A stretch of DNA of 64,000 nucleotides from Clostridium sp. BSD9I1 (GTDB taxonomy: Bacteria > Bacillota > Clostridia > Clostridiales > Clostridiaceae), in the NCBI RefSeq assembly GCF_900185645.1, contig NZ_FYAM01000025.1, positions 1 to 64,000 of the forward strand. The letters run 5' to 3'. A program made the position numbers and the translations under genes. How positions within the stretch are numbered: position 1 is the first letter of the stretch; every line of letters starts with the position of its first letter. The notes under the pieces are model-generated. The model ran no database searches and had not been told where the DNA came from. It saw only the letters and a program-made list of their open reading frames with translations. Below, in pieces: positions 21,412-29,819 of the stretch.

Positions 21412-22578
21412 TCACTCCCTTTTTAACAGTTTAAATAGTGAATTTATAGTATAGTCAATATGTTCCTTGGTATTAAATAATCCTAAACTAAACCGTAAGG
21501 TTCCAGTAGGAAAGGTTCCTATTGTTTTATGGGCTAATGGAGCACAATGGAGCCCCGTTCTTGTCATAATGCCAAAATCTCTTTCAAGTAGCATACCAAG
21601 TTCAGCAACATCAATTTTAGAAGATGTTATAGAAATGGTAGGAACATACTTTAAGTTACTATTATATCCTATAATACTTATATTATCTATATTTAAAAGC
21701 TCTTCTATAAATATTTTGAATAAGTTATGTTCTGTGTTTTCTATGTTTTTTAATCCAAAGTTTTCTATAAATTTCAAAGAAGAAAGTAATCCTACTATAC
21801 CAGGCATGTTTAATGTGCCGCTTTCAAATTTGTCTGGTAAGAAGGTAGGTTGTTCTGTATTAAAAGATTCGCTACCTGTACCACCTTCTATAAAAGGTGA
21901 CATTTCATCATTAAACTCATCTGTAAGTAAAAATCCGCCTATCCCTTGGGGACCTAGTAATGATTTATGCCCTGTAAATGCTAATGCACTACAATTAAGG
22001 TCTTTAAAGTCTAAATTTAAATTTCCTGCTGTTTGAGCAGAATCTATAATAAAGTATATATTCTTTTCTTTACATATATCACCTATTTCTTTAATTGGCT
22101 GTACACTACCTATTACATTAGAAGCATGAGAAAGAATAATCAATTTAGTATTTTCTTTTATTGTTTCTTTAAGCATATTTATATCAATAATACCACTTTC
22201 ATTACAAGATATTATGTCAACTTCAATGTTTTTAGATCTTTGAAGGGATGCAAGAGGTCTTAATATTGAGTTATGCTCCATTGAAGTAGTAATTATGTGC
22301 CAGCCATCTTTTACAGATGATTTTAGTAAAGTATTTAATGATGTAGTAATATTTGGTGTGAAAATTACATTTTCTAATTTATCAAAGTTAAAAAGTTCAG
22401 CAAGTTTTAATCTACAGTCAAAAACAATTTCACTACTCTTAATTGAGTTCTTATAGGCACCTCTCCCGGGATTTCCCCCTACTTCTGTCATGTATTTTAT
22501 CATAGAATCTGTAACTTCATTGGGCTTTGGAAAGGTTGTAGCTGCATTATCTAAATATATACTTATAGTAATCACCAT
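21412..22578 (-). CDS. Cysteine desulfurase family PLP enzyme
   Basis: This class V aminotransferase-fold protein has YLDNAATTFPKP at the start, Schiff-base Lys205 in FTGHKSLLGPQG and catalytic Cys345 in TGLHCAPLAHKTIGT. The 388 residues are full length. The subgroup is the 'cysteine desulfurase family protein' type often found with yedF, not the IscS/NifS housekeeping type. It is divergent from yedF. The start is uncertain: the ATG at 22578 has its GGATGG overlapping the codon, and GTG at 22575 or a later codon before IYLDN is possible. Confidence 0.85.
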   Translation of the reverse strand: MVITISIYLDNAATTFPKPNEVTDSMIKYMTEVGGNPGRGAYKNSIKSSEIVFDCRLKLAELFNFDKLENVIFTPNITTSLNTLLKSSVKDGWHIITTSMEHNSILRPLASLQRSKNIEVDIISCNESGIIDINMLKETIKENTKLIILSHASNVIGSVQPIKEIGDICKEKNIYFIIDSAQTAGNLNLDFKDLNCSALAFTGHKSLLGPQGIGGFLLTDEFNDEMSPFIEGGTGSESFNTEQPTFLPDKFESGTLNMPGIVGLLSSLKFIENFGLKNIENTEHNLFKIFIEELLNIDNISIIGYNSNLKYVPTISITSSKIDVAELGMLLERDFGIMTRTGLHCAPLAHKTIGTFPTGTLRFSLGLFNTKEHIDYTINSLFKLLKRE

Positions 22579-22722
22579 CCTAATTATCTAATAAATTTTG
22601 TATCAATATATTTTTAAAAATAAATTCATATTTAAAATTATTTACAAAGTTATAGTATAATAAAAGTGTTAAATATATTATAAGGTAATTACTATTAAAT
22701 TTACAAGGTAGAGGTGAAAAAA

Positions 22723-23307
22723 ATGGATAATATAATAAATTGCAAGGGACTTAATTGTCCAGAACCTGTAATTAATACAAAAAAGTATTTTGATTCTATT
22801 AGCCAAGGAGAAGGTACAGTAATAGTAGATAATGAAGTTGCTAAAAACAATATAATAAAGTTTGCTAAAAATAATAACTATTTATCAGAAATAGTAAAGA
22901 TGGAAAATGAATTATACTATATAAAAGTGGTTAAAGAAGTAGAGAATACAAAAGATAAAAATTTACTAAATGATGGGTATACTATTTTAGTTACTACAGA
23001 TAAGCTCGGAGAGGGAAGTGAAGAATTAGGAAAGATATTAATGAAAAGCTATTTTTATGCTGTTTCAGAAAACGATAAGCTTCCGACAAATATAATATTT
23101 TTAAATAGTGGTGTTTTTCTTACTACAGAAGGATCTGAAGTATTAGATGTTTTAGAGGCTATGAGTAAAAAGGGTGTAGCTATTTCAAGTTGTGGAACAT
23201 GTTTAGATTTTTATAATCTAAAGGATAAGTTAAAATTAGGTGAAATTTCTAACATGTATTTTATAGTAGAGAAAATAAGTAATTCTAGCAAAGTGATAAA
23301 GTTGTAA
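22723..23307 (+). CDS. yedF: YedF-type sulfurtransferase-like selenium metabolism protein
   Basis: The 194 residues join an N-terminal TusA-like domain with the CPxP motif (CKGLNCPEPVINTKK, residues 7-21) to a C-terminal DsrE-like domain with ILMKSYFYAVSENDKLP and SSCGTCLDFYNLKDKL. This two-domain fusion is the YedF family, linked by neighbourhood to selenium-dependent enzymes. A GTG at 22714 lies in frame, but GAGGTGA lies before the ATG at 22723. DUF3343 follows at once and the desulfurase is divergent. Confidence 0.88.
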   Translation: MDNIINCKGLNCPEPVINTKKYFDSISQGEGTVIVDNEVAKNNIIKFAKNNNYLSEIVKMENELYYIKVVKEVENTKDKNLLNDGYTILVTTDKLGEGSEELGKILMKSYFYAVSENDKLPTNIIFLNSGVFLTTEGSEVLDVLEAMSKKGVAISSCGTCLDFYNLKDKLKLGEISNMYFIVEKISNSSKVIKL

Positions 23308-23321
23308 ATGGAGTGATAATA

Positions 23322-23582
23322 ATGACACAGTATTATGTTTTAGTTTTTAAAAATACACTTGACTCAATAAAAGCAGAAAAATTTTTAAAGGAAAATAGCA
23401 TAAATATGACTATAATGCCCACCCCTACAGGAATTACTCAAAGTTGCGGCATAAGCATTAAAGTAAATCCAGATGATATAAATAAAATAAAAGAATTAAT
23501 AACAGAAAATAAGCTCACTGCAAAGGCTATATTTGGAAGAGAGGAAAGCGCATATAGGAGAATATATAATAATGAAGAATAA
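23322..23582 (+). CDS. DUF3343 family putative Se/S-carrier protein
   Basis: This 86-residue protein (TQYYVLVFKNTLDSIKAEKFLKE...MTIMPTPTGITQSCGISIKV) matches DUF3343, with its invariant single Cys in the QSCGI motif. The family co-occurs with yedF and has been proposed as a sulfur or selenium carrier. That role is inference. GGAGTGA lies before the ATG, which is chosen over a GTG nine bases upstream. It lies 14 bases after yedF. Confidence 0.82.
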   Translation: MTQYYVLVFKNTLDSIKAEKFLKENSINMTIMPTPTGITQSCGISIKVNPDDINKIKELITENKLTAKAIFGREESAYRRIYNNEE

Positions 23583-23612
23583 TGCTTTATAATTATCAGG
23601 GAGGAATACATA

Positions 23613-24458
23613 GTGTTTAGTTTTAGCAATATAAGTAGTTTTTTAGATAAATTAGATATATATGGAGCAATTTATACAACTATTAAGGTTTTAATCATAC
23701 TTATTTTAATGTATTTATTAAGAAAAATAGGAAATAGCGTAATAAATAGATTTGTAAGCAAACAAAGTAATATGAGGTTTTCGTTAAATGAAAAGAGATC
23801 TAAGACTTTAGGGGCAATACTTAAGAGTATATTGAAATATTCAATATATTCTATAGGAATATTTATAATTGTAGAGATGTTATTTGGAATTAGAGGAATT
23901 ACCTTTGCAAGTTTTGGTGGTGTAGCCATAGGTCTTGGAGCTCAAAATCTTATAAAGGATGTAATAAATGGATTTTTTATATTATTTGAGGATCAATATG
24001 CTGTAGGAGATTATGTTACCATAGAAAACAAGGCTGGCATTGTAGAAACTATAGAACTTAGAATAACAAGAGTAAGAGATTTCAATGGAGACTTACATAT
24101 ACTTCCCAATGGTATTATAAGTAATGTAACAAATCATTCTAGAGGAAATATAAGGTTTCTTCTTGATATAAGTATTTCAAACGATGAAAGTTTAGATAAA
24201 GTAATCAATATGATAAAAGAAATATGCAAGGAATTTAAGATAGAAAATAAAAACATAGTAGAAGGGCCGAAAGTTGTAGGAGTTACAGCAATGAATGAAA
24301 CTTCATTTACTATAAGAGTAGTAGGAAAGTCTAAGCCTTTAACACATTGGGATGTTGAAGTAGAATTAAGAGAAAAAATAATGCATTTATTAGATAGAAA
24401 AAATATTAAGAGACCATATACTAAAATGAAAATAATAAAGGAGGAACAAAATGGTTAA
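23613..24458 (+). CDS. MscS-family mechanosensitive channel
   Basis: The 281 residues contain three membrane helices (about 20-42, 67-90 and the pore helix ITFASFGGVAIGLGAQNLIKDVINGFFILFED), then the MscS beta domain with YAVGDYVTIENKAGIVETIELRITRVRDFNGDLHILPNG. The pore helix Gly/Ala pattern and the IPNG-type turn are diagnostic. It releases solutes under hypo-osmotic stress. The start is GTG with GGGAGG 9 bases upstream. It overlaps the next gene by 8 bases. Confidence 0.92.
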   Translation: MFSFSNISSFLDKLDIYGAIYTTIKVLIILILMYLLRKIGNSVINRFVSKQSNMRFSLNEKRSKTLGAILKSILKYSIYSIGIFIIVEMLFGIRGITFASFGGVAIGLGAQNLIKDVINGFFILFEDQYAVGDYVTIENKAGIVETIELRITRVRDFNGDLHILPNGIISNVTNHSRGNIRFLLDISISNDESLDKVINMIKEICKEFKIENKNIVEGPKVVGVTAMNETSFTIRVVGKSKPLTHWDVEVELREKIMHLLDRKNIKRPYTKMKIIKEEQNG

Positions 24459-24669
24459 AATTTTTAATTTGGGAGATATTGTTGAAATGAAAAAAGATCA
24501 CCCTTGCGGAAGTAAAGAGTGGGAAATTATACGAATGGGAGCAGATATAAAAATAAAATGCTGCGGATGTGGAAGAATAATAATGCTTCCAAGAAGTAAA
24601 TTTGAAAAGGATATGAAAAAGGTAGTAAAATGTAGCAACGAAGAAAATAAAGAAGATATTTTAAAATAG
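24451..24669 (+). CDS. DUF951 zinc-ribbon-like protein
   Basis: The 72-residue protein has GDIVEMKKDHPCGSKEWEIIRMGADIKIKCCGCGRIIMLPR, with Cys residues in HPCG and KCCGCG that could bind zinc. This is the DUF951 family, which very commonly sits between an mscS gene and rpsF in Firmicutes. Function unknown. AAGGAGG lies inside the end of mscS, indicating coupling. Confidence 0.88.
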   Translation: MVKIFNLGDIVEMKKDHPCGSKEWEIIRMGADIKIKCCGCGRIIMLPRSKFEKDMKKVVKCSNEENKEDILK

Positions 24670-24681
24670 ATATAAAAACTA

Positions 24682-24710
24682 TTGATTTTTATAAAAATAG
24701 ATGATAAAAT
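24682..24710 (+). promoter_or_regulatory. Promoter of rpsF-ssb-rpsR
   Basis: TTGATT (24682-24687), a 17-base spacer and TAAAAT (24705-24710) lie upstream of the S6 leader. It is close to the sigma-A consensus. Confidence 0.75.
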
Positions 24711-24715
24711 ATATC

Positions 24716-24760
24716 GGTAGTCCCTGCTGTGAAAATCACAGCCGTAAGTCCAAGGGGAGG
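24716..24760 (+). ncRNA. Putative S6:S18 ribosomal protein leader
   Basis: The sequence GTAGTCCCT, then hairpin GCTGTG-AAAAT-CACAGC, then CGTAAGTCCAAGGGG could form an outer CCCT/AGGGG stem and an inner hairpin with an adjacent unpaired CCG. That arrangement resembles the S6:S18-binding rpsF leader, which imitates the 16S site. It ends at the rpsF ribosome site, so binding would block translation. The assignment is from motif, structure and position. Confidence 0.62.
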
Positions 24761-24772
24761 AGGTGAAATCTA

Positions 24773-25060
24773 ATGAGAAAATATGAAACTATATTTATAC
24801 TTAATCCATCATTAGATGAGGAAGCAGTTAAAGCAACTGTGGAAAAATTTAAAGGTGTTATTGAAAGCAATGGTGGAGCAGTAGAAAATGTTGATTTCTG
24901 GGGAAGAAGAAAATTAGCTTATGAAATTAACAAAATCGGCGAAGGTTATTATACATTATTTAACTTCAACGCTGGCCCAGAATTACCAAAAGAATTAGAT
25001 AGATTATTTAGAATCAATGATTCAGTTATAAGACATATAATAGTTAAAGATGAAAAATAA
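24773..25060 (+). CDS. rpsF: Ribosomal protein bS6
   Basis: The 95-residue S6 begins [17 protein letters not shown] and contains the conserved [25 protein letters not shown] and IRHIIVKDE. It binds S18 in the 30S platform. GGAGGAGGTGA precedes the ATG. It heads the rpsF-ssb-rpsR operon under the probable S6:S18 leader. Confidence 0.98.
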   Translation: MRKYETIFILNPSLDEEAVKATVEKFKGVIESNGGAVENVDFWGRRKLAYEINKIGEGYYTLFNFNAGPELPKELDRLFRINDSVIRHIIVKDEK

Positions 25061-25074
25061 GGTGTGGTGCTAAA

Positions 25075-25512
25075 ATGAATAAAGTAGTTTTAATAGGAAG
25101 GCTTACCAAAGATCCAGAGTTAAAATTTACTCCTGGAAATGGTACAGCAGTAGCCACCTTTACATTAGCTGTCGATAGAAGATTTTCTAAAGATGGTAAT
25201 AGAGAAGCGGACTTTATCCCTGTAGTGGTATGGGGAAAACAAGCAGAATCTACAGCTAATTACATGAGCAAAGGTAAACTTATGGGAGTTAGCGGTAGAA
25301 TTCAAACAAGAAGTTATGAAGCTAAGGACGGAACTAGAAGGTACATAACCGAGATAGTTGCAGAAGAGGTTCAATTTCTTGAATGGGGGAACAGACAATC
25401 CACGGCAGACCAAATCAATGGAGGCTACCCACAGACTGGTATGCCAGGAGGATTTGATGGTTCCTATTCCGATGATATCACTCCTATAGATGATGGAGAG
25501 ATACCATTTTAA
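25075..25512 (+). CDS. ssb: Single-stranded DNA-binding protein
   Basis: This is an OB-fold SSB of 145 residues: [22 protein letters not shown], then [22 protein letters not shown] and ISGR-like [16 protein letters not shown] short Gly/Pro-rich tail ends in the acidic tip DDGEIPF, which recruits partner proteins. It sits between rpsF and rpsR as in most Firmicutes, 14 bases after rpsF. Confidence 0.97.
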   Translation: MNKVVLIGRLTKDPELKFTPGNGTAVATFTLAVDRRFSKDGNREADFIPVVVWGKQAESTANYMSKGKLMGVSGRIQTRSYEAKDGTRRYITEIVAEEVQFLEWGNRQSTADQINGGYPQTGMPGGFDGSYSDDITPIDDGEIPF

Positions 25513-25532
25513 TAATAAAGGAGGGTTGAAAA

Positions 25533-25811
25533 ATGAGCAGAGAATCTGGTAGAGATAGAGATAGAGATGGCGGAAACAGAAGATCTTCTGGAAAAATGAG
25601 AAGATCAAGAAGAAAGGTTTGTATGTTCTGTGTAGACAAAGCAGAAAGCATTGATTACAAAGATATAAACAAATTAAGAAAATATATAACTGAAAGAGGA
25701 AAGATTCTTCCAAGAAGAATTTCCGGAACTTGTGCAAAGCATCAAAGAAAACTTACAGATGCAATAAAGAGAGCAAGAAACATAGCTTTATTACCATTCA
25801 CAACAGAATAA
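25533..25811 (+). CDS. rpsR: Ribosomal protein bS18
   Basis: The 92-residue S18 has a basic Arg/Asp-rich N-terminus ([22 protein letters not shown]) longer than usual, then [38 protein letters not shown] and the C-terminal [11 protein letters not shown]. Cys positions CMFC and TC match zinc-retaining (C+) S18. AAGGAGG lies upstream. It is the last gene of the operon. Confidence 0.97.
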   Translation: MSRESGRDRDRDGGNRRSSGKMRRSRRKVCMFCVDKAESIDYKDINKLRKYITERGKILPRRISGTCAKHQRKLTDAIKRARNIALLPFTTE

Positions 25812-25832
25812 TAAAGTTTATATAGATTGCTT

Positions 25833-25862
25833 AAAGAAAGGATTTATCCTTTCTTTTTTTTA
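25833..25862 (+). terminator. Terminator after rpsR
   Basis: AAAGAAAGGAT-TT-ATCCTTTCTTT followed by a T-run, 21 bases after the rpsR stop. Confidence 0.88.
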
Positions 25863-25948
25863 TATACAATATCAATACATAATGAGCTTTAATCGATATA
25901 TAACCTTATGCAATAAAGGATTATAAATGGTAAAATGGAATATAATTA

Positions 25949-25977
25949 TTGTAAAATATTTATAGTAAACTTATAAT
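25949..25977 (+). promoter_or_regulatory. Promoter upstream of the mazG-like/yybS/gdpP operon
   Basis: TTGTAA (25949-25954), 17 bases, TATAAT (25972-25977), 65 bases upstream of the mazG-like start. The remaining intergenic sequence (25863-25948) shows nothing else. Confidence 0.65.
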
Positions 25978-26041
25978 TATATTATGTGTATAACTTTGGA
26001 TAACCGGGTTTTAGCAAAAAGGAATTAAAAGAGGTGAAAAC

Positions 26042-26359
26042 ATGAAAAAGGATGATTTTAATATAATGCATAACATAAAAGTAATAGAGGAACTAAAGGC
26101 AGAACTGTTATGTTTAATAGGAGATTTTTTTAGATTATTAACTCGTGGAAGTAATGTAGCTCAAGAAGCTATACTTGACTGCATTGCAGGGTCAATAACA
26201 GTATTATATATATTAGCAGAGAGACTTGGATATTCTTATACTGCAGTGGATGAAAATATGAAAAGAAAATTAAAGATGGGAATACTCGAGGAAGATAAAG
26301 TAGAGAAGGAAAATAAGGATTTAAGTAGATTATATTCTCATCTTAAGGAAAGGCAGTAA
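26042..26359 (+). CDS. MazG-like family protein
   Basis: This 105-residue helical protein (NIMHNIKVIEELKAELLCLIGDFFRLLTRG, then EAILDCIAGSITVLYILAERLG) matches the small MazG-like family found before yybS in clostridia. It has the general helical pattern of nucleotide pyrophosphohydrolases, but the metal-binding acidic motifs are weak and activity is uncertain. GAGGTGAAAAC precedes the ATG. Confidence 0.75.
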   Translation: MKKDDFNIMHNIKVIEELKAELLCLIGDFFRLLTRGSNVAQEAILDCIAGSITVLYILAERLGYSYTAVDENMKRKLKMGILEEDKVEKENKDLSRLYSHLKERQ

Positions 26360-26370
26360 GGTGGAATAAT

Positions 26371-27360
26371 ATGAAGAATCAAAAATATGCTACTAAAAGT
26401 ACTGTAGAAGCAGGAATTATGACGTGTATTATTTTAATTTTAATGTTAATAAATATATACATGCCTATATTTTCATATGTATTAAAGTTTATTCTTCCAA
26501 TTCCAGTAACATTGCTATATTTAAGACATAATTCAAAGGTTACATTTACAGCTTTAGCTGCAAGTGGTATATTAATTTCTTTAATTAACAACCCGCTATC
26601 CGGATTAACTAGTGCAATAATGTTTGGTCTTACAGGTATTGCATTAGGTTATAGTATAAAAAGAGAACTAAGTGTACCTACCACTATAATGCTTTTAGCA
26701 TTGGCATCTTTAATAGGATCTGTTATTGACTTTACTGTATATATAACATTAATTAGTGGAACAAGTGTAACAAAGTTTATGAGTGAAGTTGTTAGGACTA
26801 TAAATGAATCTATGAATATGAGTATAAGTTTTTACGAGAAAATGGGAATGCCATCAGAGCAAATTAAGATGTTTAAAAGTATGATAGGTATTTTTACAGT
26901 AGATTATATGATGAAGCTTATACCATCAGCTCTTCTTATTTCTTCGGTTATATTTGCATTTTTAAGTTATATAATTACTCGATTAATACTCAGAAAATTA
27001 GGATATAATATAAAGGAAATGCCTAAGTTTTCCAAGATGTATATTGATATAAGATTTGTAACAATATTAGCTATAACAATGCTTATAGGAATAATACTTA
27101 TAAGGTTAAATATAACTGTAGGAGAGTATATATCGATTTCCTCAGAGTTAATGCTTTTGTATGCATTTTTATTTGATGGAATAGCACTAGTAACTTATTA
27201 TCTTAGTAATAAATTAAGTTTATCCAAGGGAGTTATTGTTGCATTAATAGTATTTACAACAGTTTCTCAATTAGCAATTGTGTATATAATACTTGGAGTA
27301 ATAGATATCATTGCAGATTTTAGGAAGCTTGACCCAAATAGGATTTGGAAAACAAGTTAA
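26371..27360 (+). CDS. yybS: YybS family (DUF2232) membrane protein
   Basis: The 329 residues form about eight hydrophobic segments, the first pairs at 13-48 and 58-97 and others near 108-130, 178-205, 225-250, 258-275 and 285-312. This is the DUF2232/YybS pattern. It precedes gdpP and rplI as in Bacillus. The transport or anchoring role is unknown. Confidence 0.88.
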   Translation: MKNQKYATKSTVEAGIMTCIILILMLINIYMPIFSYVLKFILPIPVTLLYLRHNSKVTFTALAASGILISLINNPLSGLTSAIMFGLTGIALGYSIKRELSVPTTIMLLALASLIGSVIDFTVYITLISGTSVTKFMSEVVRTINESMNMSISFYEKMGMPSEQIKMFKSMIGIFTVDYMMKLIPSALLISSVIFAFLSYIITRLILRKLGYNIKEMPKFSKMYIDIRFVTILAITMLIGIILIRLNITVGEYISISSELMLLYAFLFDGIALVTYYLSNKLSLSKGVIVALIVFTTVSQLAIVYIILGVIDIIADFRKLDPNRIWKTS

Positions 27361-27372
27361 TGGGGGTCCCGT

Positions 27373-29367
27373 ATGGATAATAATTATAATTATTTTTTTA
27401 CTACCAACAAAATTTATATGATAATGATAGCTATATTGGTTATGTTTGTAAGTTATTATAATTATATAATTGGTTTATTAGCTAGCTTTATATATATTGG
27501 TCTTATAGTATACAATATAAGAACAAATAAAACTAAGAAAAACAAGTGGAAAAAGTTTATAGAAAATTTTTCTTTAAACATGGATAATGCCACTAGAAAT
27601 ACATTGGTAAATTTACCTTTTCCAATGCTTATAATAGGAAAAAAGGGAAATATATTGTGGTATAATCAAAATTTCTCCCAAGTTTTAAGTAACCAAGATA
27701 TACTAGATAAAAATATAAATGATTTTATAAAAGAACTAAATATAAGGCAAGTATTAGAAGGTAAAAAAAATTCATTTAAATATGTAAAACTACAGGATAG
27801 TTACTTCGATATTTATACTAATATAGTTGAAGGTAATGAAAGTAAGGTAAGTAATAAAGAAAAGATGATTCTTGTATACCTATATGATGTAACAGATTTT
27901 TATCATATGATGACAAGTGTTGATGAAAATAAGGAAACTGTAATGCTTATTGAGGTAGATAATTTAGATGAAGTGATAAAAAGTACTGAAGAAGATAAGA
28001 AACCTATTTTGATAGCAGAAATAGAAAAAGTTATTAATAGCTATTCTCAAAATCTTAATGCTATGTCAAAAAAATACGATTCAAATAAATATGTATTATC
28101 TGTTCAAAACAAGTATATTCAAAAAGAAATGGAAAAAAAGTTCGATGTCTTAGATAATATACGTGAAATAGACATAGGAAATAAGCTTACAGTAACTTTA
28201 AGCATAGGTATAGGACGAGGTGGAAAAAATCCTATAGAAAATCAAAAGTTTGCAGCATCAGCTAAAGATTTGGCCCTTGGAAGAGGGGGAGATCAAGCGG
28301 TTGTAAAAAATGGAGAGAAACTTTCCTTTTATGGAGGAAAAACTAAGGAAGTAGAAAAAAGAACTAAGGTGAGAGCTAGAGTTATAGCTCATGCTCTTTT
28401 AGATCTTATAAATGAAAGTAGTGCAGTTCTTATTATGGGTCATGTAAATATGGATATAGATTGTCTAGGAGCAGCAGTTGGTATTTATAGTACTGTTAAT
28501 TCTCTAAATAAGCAATGTAATATAGTATTAGATGAAGTAAATAACAGTATTAAAATAATAATGGAAAAACTTAAGAATGAAAAGGATTATAATAATGCAT
28601 TTATAAGTACAATTGATGCTATAGATAAGTTAGATGAAGATACATTACTTATATTAGTGGATGTTCATAGTAAGGGCCATGTGGAAGATATAAGATTAGT
28701 AGAAAAGGCAAAGAAAACGGTTATAATAGATCATCATAGAAAGTCCTCTAATTTTGTAGAAGGAACTTTATTGAGTTATATAGAGCCATATGCTTCATCT
28801 ACTTCAGAAATGGTAACAGAAATGATACAATATATGAGTGACAAGCCACAATTAAAGATATTAGAGGCTGAGGCTTTGCTTGCAGGAATATGTGTAGATA
28901 CAAAAAACTTTTATTTTAAGACAGGGGTAAGGACTTTTGAGGCTGCCTCTTTTTTAAGAAAGTTAGGTGCTGATACCATAGATGTTAAGAAGTTATTTTC
29001 AGATGACTTAGACACTTATTTAAAAAGATATGAGATAATAAAGTCAGCTGAAGTAATAAATGGAATTGCCATATCAATATGCCCGCCGGATATAGAAAAT
29101 ATTGTATTAGCTGCACAAGCAGCGGATGAACTACTAAATATTACAGGTATTCATTCATCATTTGTTTTTGCTAAAATAGAAGATGATATACACATAAGTG
29201 GTCGTTCCTTAGGAGATATAAATGTGCAGGTAATACTGGAAGCTTTAGGTGGTGGTGGGCACATGACTATGGCAGGAGCTAAATTAAAGTCTAATACAAT
29301 AGAAGAAGCTGTAGAAAAATTAAAAAATGCTATAGATAAATACTTAAGGGAAGGTGACTATAAATGA
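27373..29367 (+). CDS. gdpP: Cyclic-di-AMP phosphodiesterase GdpP
   Basis: This hydrolyses c-di-AMP to pApA and so controls osmolyte and cell-wall homeostasis. The 664 residues show two N-terminal membrane helices (about 13-50), a PAS domain (about 75-160), a degenerate GGDEF domain (about 180-300) and a DHH/DHHA1 domain. Metal ligands are present in [11 protein letters not shown] (near 356), LVDVHSKGH and VIIDHHRKS (near 450), and the DHHA1 [13 protein letters not shown] (near 626). The start ATG follows TGGGGGTCCC. It overlaps rplI by four bases (ATGA). Confidence 0.95.
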   Translation: MDNNYNYFFTTNKIYMIMIAILVMFVSYYNYIIGLLASFIYIGLIVYNIRTNKTKKNKWKKFIENFSLNMDNATRNTLVNLPFPMLIIGKKGNILWYNQNFSQVLSNQDILDKNINDFIKELNIRQVLEGKKNSFKYVKLQDSYFDIYTNIVEGNESKVSNKEKMILVYLYDVTDFYHMMTSVDENKETVMLIEVDNLDEVIKSTEEDKKPILIAEIEKVINSYSQNLNAMSKKYDSNKYVLSVQNKYIQKEMEKKFDVLDNIREIDIGNKLTVTLSIGIGRGGKNPIENQKFAASAKDLALGRGGDQAVVKNGEKLSFYGGKTKEVEKRTKVRARVIAHALLDLINESSAVLIMGHVNMDIDCLGAAVGIYSTVNSLNKQCNIVLDEVNNSIKIIMEKLKNEKDYNNAFISTIDAIDKLDEDTLLILVDVHSKGHVEDIRLVEKAKKTVIIDHHRKSSNFVEGTLLSYIEPYASSTSEMVTEMIQYMSDKPQLKILEAEALLAGICVDTKNFYFKTGVRTFEAASFLRKLGADTIDVKKLFSDDLDTYLKRYEIIKSAEVINGIAISICPPDIENIVLAAQAADELLNITGIHSSFVFAKIEDDIHISGRSLGDINVQVILEALGGGGHMTMAGAKLKSNTIEEAVEKLKNAIDKYLREGDYK

Positions 29368-29807
29368 AGGTAATATTATTACAAGATGTTAAAAAATTGG
29401 GAAAGAAAGGTGATGTAGTTAATACATCTGATGGATATGCAAGGAATTTCTTATTTCCAAGGAAATTAGCAATAGAGGCAAACGATTCTAATATGCATGT
29501 GTTAAACAATAAAAAGGAAGCAGAAAGAAGACAAAAGACTGCAGAAATAGAACAGGCACAAAAGTTAGCTAAAGAAATACAAGGCAAGGAAATACTTATT
29601 AAAGTTAAAACTGGAGAACATGGAAGATTATTTGGGTCCATAACAGGTAAAGACATTTCAGAGGAGTTAAAGAAAAAGTTTAATATAGATATAGATAAGA
29701 AAAAGATTGTAGTTGATATTATAAGACAGTTAGGAACTTATGAGGTAGAAGTAAAAATATACCCTGAAATTTCTACAAAGATTAAAGTTGTTGTGGACCA
29801 TCAATAA
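29364..29807 (+). CDS. rplI: Ribosomal protein bL9
   Basis: The 147-residue L9 has the N-terminal domain [36 protein letters not shown], a long connecting helix (about 42-75) and a C-terminal domain with [12 protein letters not shown]. It sits at the L1-stalk base of the 50S subunit. Overlap with gdpP suggests coupled translation. Confidence 0.98.
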   Translation: MKVILLQDVKKLGKKGDVVNTSDGYARNFLFPRKLAIEANDSNMHVLNNKKEAERRQKTAEIEQAQKLAKEIQGKEILIKVKTGEHGRLFGSITGKDISEELKKKFNIDIDKKKIVVDIIRQLGTYEVEVKIYPEISTKIKVVVDHQ

Positions 29808-29819
29808 GGAGGATATGAG

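Noticed and set aside
21467-22036. Rightward 189-codon frame inside the desulfurase gene
   Set aside because: Antisense shadow of a gene with clear catalytic motifs.
25165-25737. Leftward 190-codon frame opposite ssb and rpsR
   Set aside because: It is antisense to two conserved genes, has no ribosome site and shows low-complexity Phe/Leu/Cys content.
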